DNA from: an uncultured Opitutia bacterium
GTDB taxonomy: Bacteria > Verrucomicrobiota > Verrucomicrobiia > Opitutales > UBA953
Length of the DNA: 6,138 nt
Assembly: GCA_903910245.1 (NCBI GenBank)
Contig: CAIVYX010000149.1
Span: forward strand, 1-6,138
Reading direction: 5' to 3'
Positions within the stretch are counted from its first letter, which is position 1; each line of letters starts with the position of its first letter. The notes under the pieces are model-generated. The model did not search any database. It was not told the origin of the DNA and worked only from the letters and a program-made list of their open reading frames with translations. Shown here piece by piece: positions 5,086 through 6,138 of the stretch. Made by a program: the position numbers and the translations under genes.

Positions 5086-6138
5086 TCAGGCTTTGGGAGC
5101 GTTGAATTTCGCGCGGATGGCTTCGACGACGGCTGGGTCGGCCAGGGTCGAGACATTGCCGAGTTCGCGGCCTTCGGAGATATCGCGCAGGAGGCGGCGC
5201 ATGATCTTACCCGAGCGGGTCTTGGGGAGATCAGGGACGAAGACGATGCGTTCCGGGCGGGCGAACTTACCGATCTTGGCGTCGACCATGCCGTTGAGCT
5301 TCTTGGCGAGTTCGGCTTCGTTGACCGTCTGGGCGGCGGCGGTCTTCAGGATGACGAAGGCCATGAGGCCCTGGCCCTTGAGGTCGTGCTTCACGCCGAT
5401 GACGGCGGACTCAGCGACCGCCGCGTCTTCGATGAAGATGGCTTCCAGTTCGGCTGTGCCGATGCGGTGGCCCGAGACGTTGACCACGTCGTCGACGCGG
5501 CCGGTGATCCAGAGGTAGCCGTCCTTGTCGCGAATGGCGCCGTCGCCCGGGAAGTAGTACTTGCCGCCCCAGCGATTCCAGTAGGTGTCCACGTAGCGCT
5601 GTTCATCGCCGAAGATGCCCTGCGTGATGCCGGGCCAAGGCTTCCGGATGGCGAGGATGCCGTGGTCGGTCTCGTTGCCGTGCTCGTCGAGGACGGCGGC
5701 GTCGACGCCGAAGAACGGCAGCGTGGCCGAGCCGGGTTTCGTGGGGGTGCAGCCAGGCATCGGGGTGATCATGTGGCCACCGGTCTCGGTTTGCCACCAG
5801 GTGTCGACGATCGGGCAGCGTTCGGCGCCGATGTTGCGGTGGTACCAGAGCCAAGCTTCTGGGTTGATCGGTTCGCCGACGGAGCCGAGGAGACGTAGCG
5901 AGGAGAGGTCGTGCTTCTTCACCCACTCGTCGCCCCACTTCATGAAGGCGCGGATGGCGGTCGGAGCCGTGTAGAAGACCGTGACCTTGTGGTCCTGGAT
6001 GATCTTCCAGAAGCGGCCGAAGTCAGGAGCGTCGGGCGCGCCTTCGTACATCAGCACCGTGGAGCCGTTGAGCAGCGGACCGTAGACCACGTAGGTGTGG
6101 CCCGTGACCCAACCTACGTCGGCCGTACACCAGAAGAG
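5086..6138 (-). CDS. acs: Acetyl-CoA synthetase (AMP-forming), C-terminal part
   Basis: Acs activates acetate with ATP to acetyl-AMP and then forms acetyl-CoA, releasing AMP and pyrophosphate in the cytoplasm. The window holds the last 350 residues; full-length enzymes have about 650, so the 5' part lies beyond the right edge. Counting from the edge, LFWCTADVGWVTGHTY (1-16) is in frame, so the GTG at 6090 is an internal Val and not a start. Visible landmarks are LLGSVGEPINPEAW (83-96), the adenylation motif DTWWQTETGG with the acetate-pocket Trp (112-121), PGDGAIRDKDGYLWITGRVDDV with the hinge region (197-218), NVSGHRIGTAELE (220-232), and PKTRSGKIMRR with the catalytic Lys311. In characterised Acs enzymes that lysine is the site of regulatory acetylation. 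A strong terminator follows the TGA stop. Identification is secure. Confidence 0.97.
   Translation of the reverse strand, partial: LFWCTADVGWVTGHTYVVYGPLLNGSTVLMYEGAPDAPDFGRFWKIIQDHKVTVFYTAPTAIRAFMKWGDEWVKKHDLSSLRLLGSVGEPINPEAWLWYHRNIGAERCPIVDTWWQTETGGHMITPMPGCTPTKPGSATLPFFGVDAAVLDEHGNETDHGILAIRKPWPGITQGIFGDEQRYVDTYWNRWGGKYYFPGDGAIRDKDGYLWITGRVDDVVNVSGHRIGTAELEAIFIEDAAVAESAVIGVKHDLKGQGLMAFVILKTAAAQTVNEAELAKKLNGMVDAKIGKFARPERIVFVPDLPKTRSGKIMRRLLRDISEGRELGNVSTLADPAVVEAIRAKFNAPKA

Noticed and set aside
4754..5518. 254-codon plus-strand frame across repeat core B and into acs
   Set aside because: It runs through the terminator and then antisense to acs. The similarity of its start to the 3684-4622 frame is only the DNA repeat.
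6088..6090. GTG as a start codon of a 334-residue acetyl-CoA synthetase fragment
   Set aside because: The frame upstream encodes the conserved TADVGWVTGH region of Acs, so this GTG is an internal valine and the gene continues past the window.

Overview
The window is GC-rich DNA, probably chromosomal, from a Gram-negative bacterium. One gene reads rightwards (mutY). Four read leftwards; in transcription order they are acs, a short exported thioredoxin, a long exported thioredoxin with a helical-repeat tail, and a polyphosphate:AMP phosphotransferase. Exported TlpA-type thioredoxins (one with a TPR-like extension), little sign of Shine-Dalgarno sites and elaborate intergenic repeats would suit Verrucomicrobiota (Opitutae-like) or a relative. 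That placement is a guess, because no marker gene is present.

Layout. Positions 33-1100 hold mutY, an A/G-mismatch adenine glycosylase. Its 3' end overlaps by 41 bp, tail to tail, with a two-domain PPK2-type phosphotransferase (1060-2484). A 69-bp gap with a weak hairpin separates that gene from the long thioredoxin (2554-3681). A 425-bp gene-free stretch follows (3682-4106), then the short thioredoxin (4107-4646), a second gene-free stretch of 439 bp (4647-5085), and the C-terminal 350 residues of acetyl-CoA synthetase, which runs off the right edge.

The most unusual part is the pair of gene-free stretches. They share one layout. Read leftwards from the stop codon of the preceding gene, each has an intrinsic terminator, a short palindrome, a repeat core of about 160 bp, four tandem 12-nt units, and a promoter of the form TTGCCT-N17-TATATC placed exactly 6 nt before the ATG of a thioredoxin gene. 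That spacing predicts leaderless mRNAs for both. The repeat core is about 95% identical between copies, while the two thioredoxins are only about 35-40% identical by eye. The non-coding modules are therefore much more alike than the genes beside them, as expected for a dispersed repeat family or for gene conversion.

The genes do not form one pathway. MutY repairs oxidative damage, Acs activates acetate, Pap uses polyphosphate to turn AMP into ADP, and the thioredoxins act outside the cytoplasm. Acs releases AMP and Pap can rephosphorylate AMP, but a functional link between them is speculation. Terminators separate acs from the short thioredoxin and the short from the long one. Only the long thioredoxin and pap could plausibly be co-transcribed.
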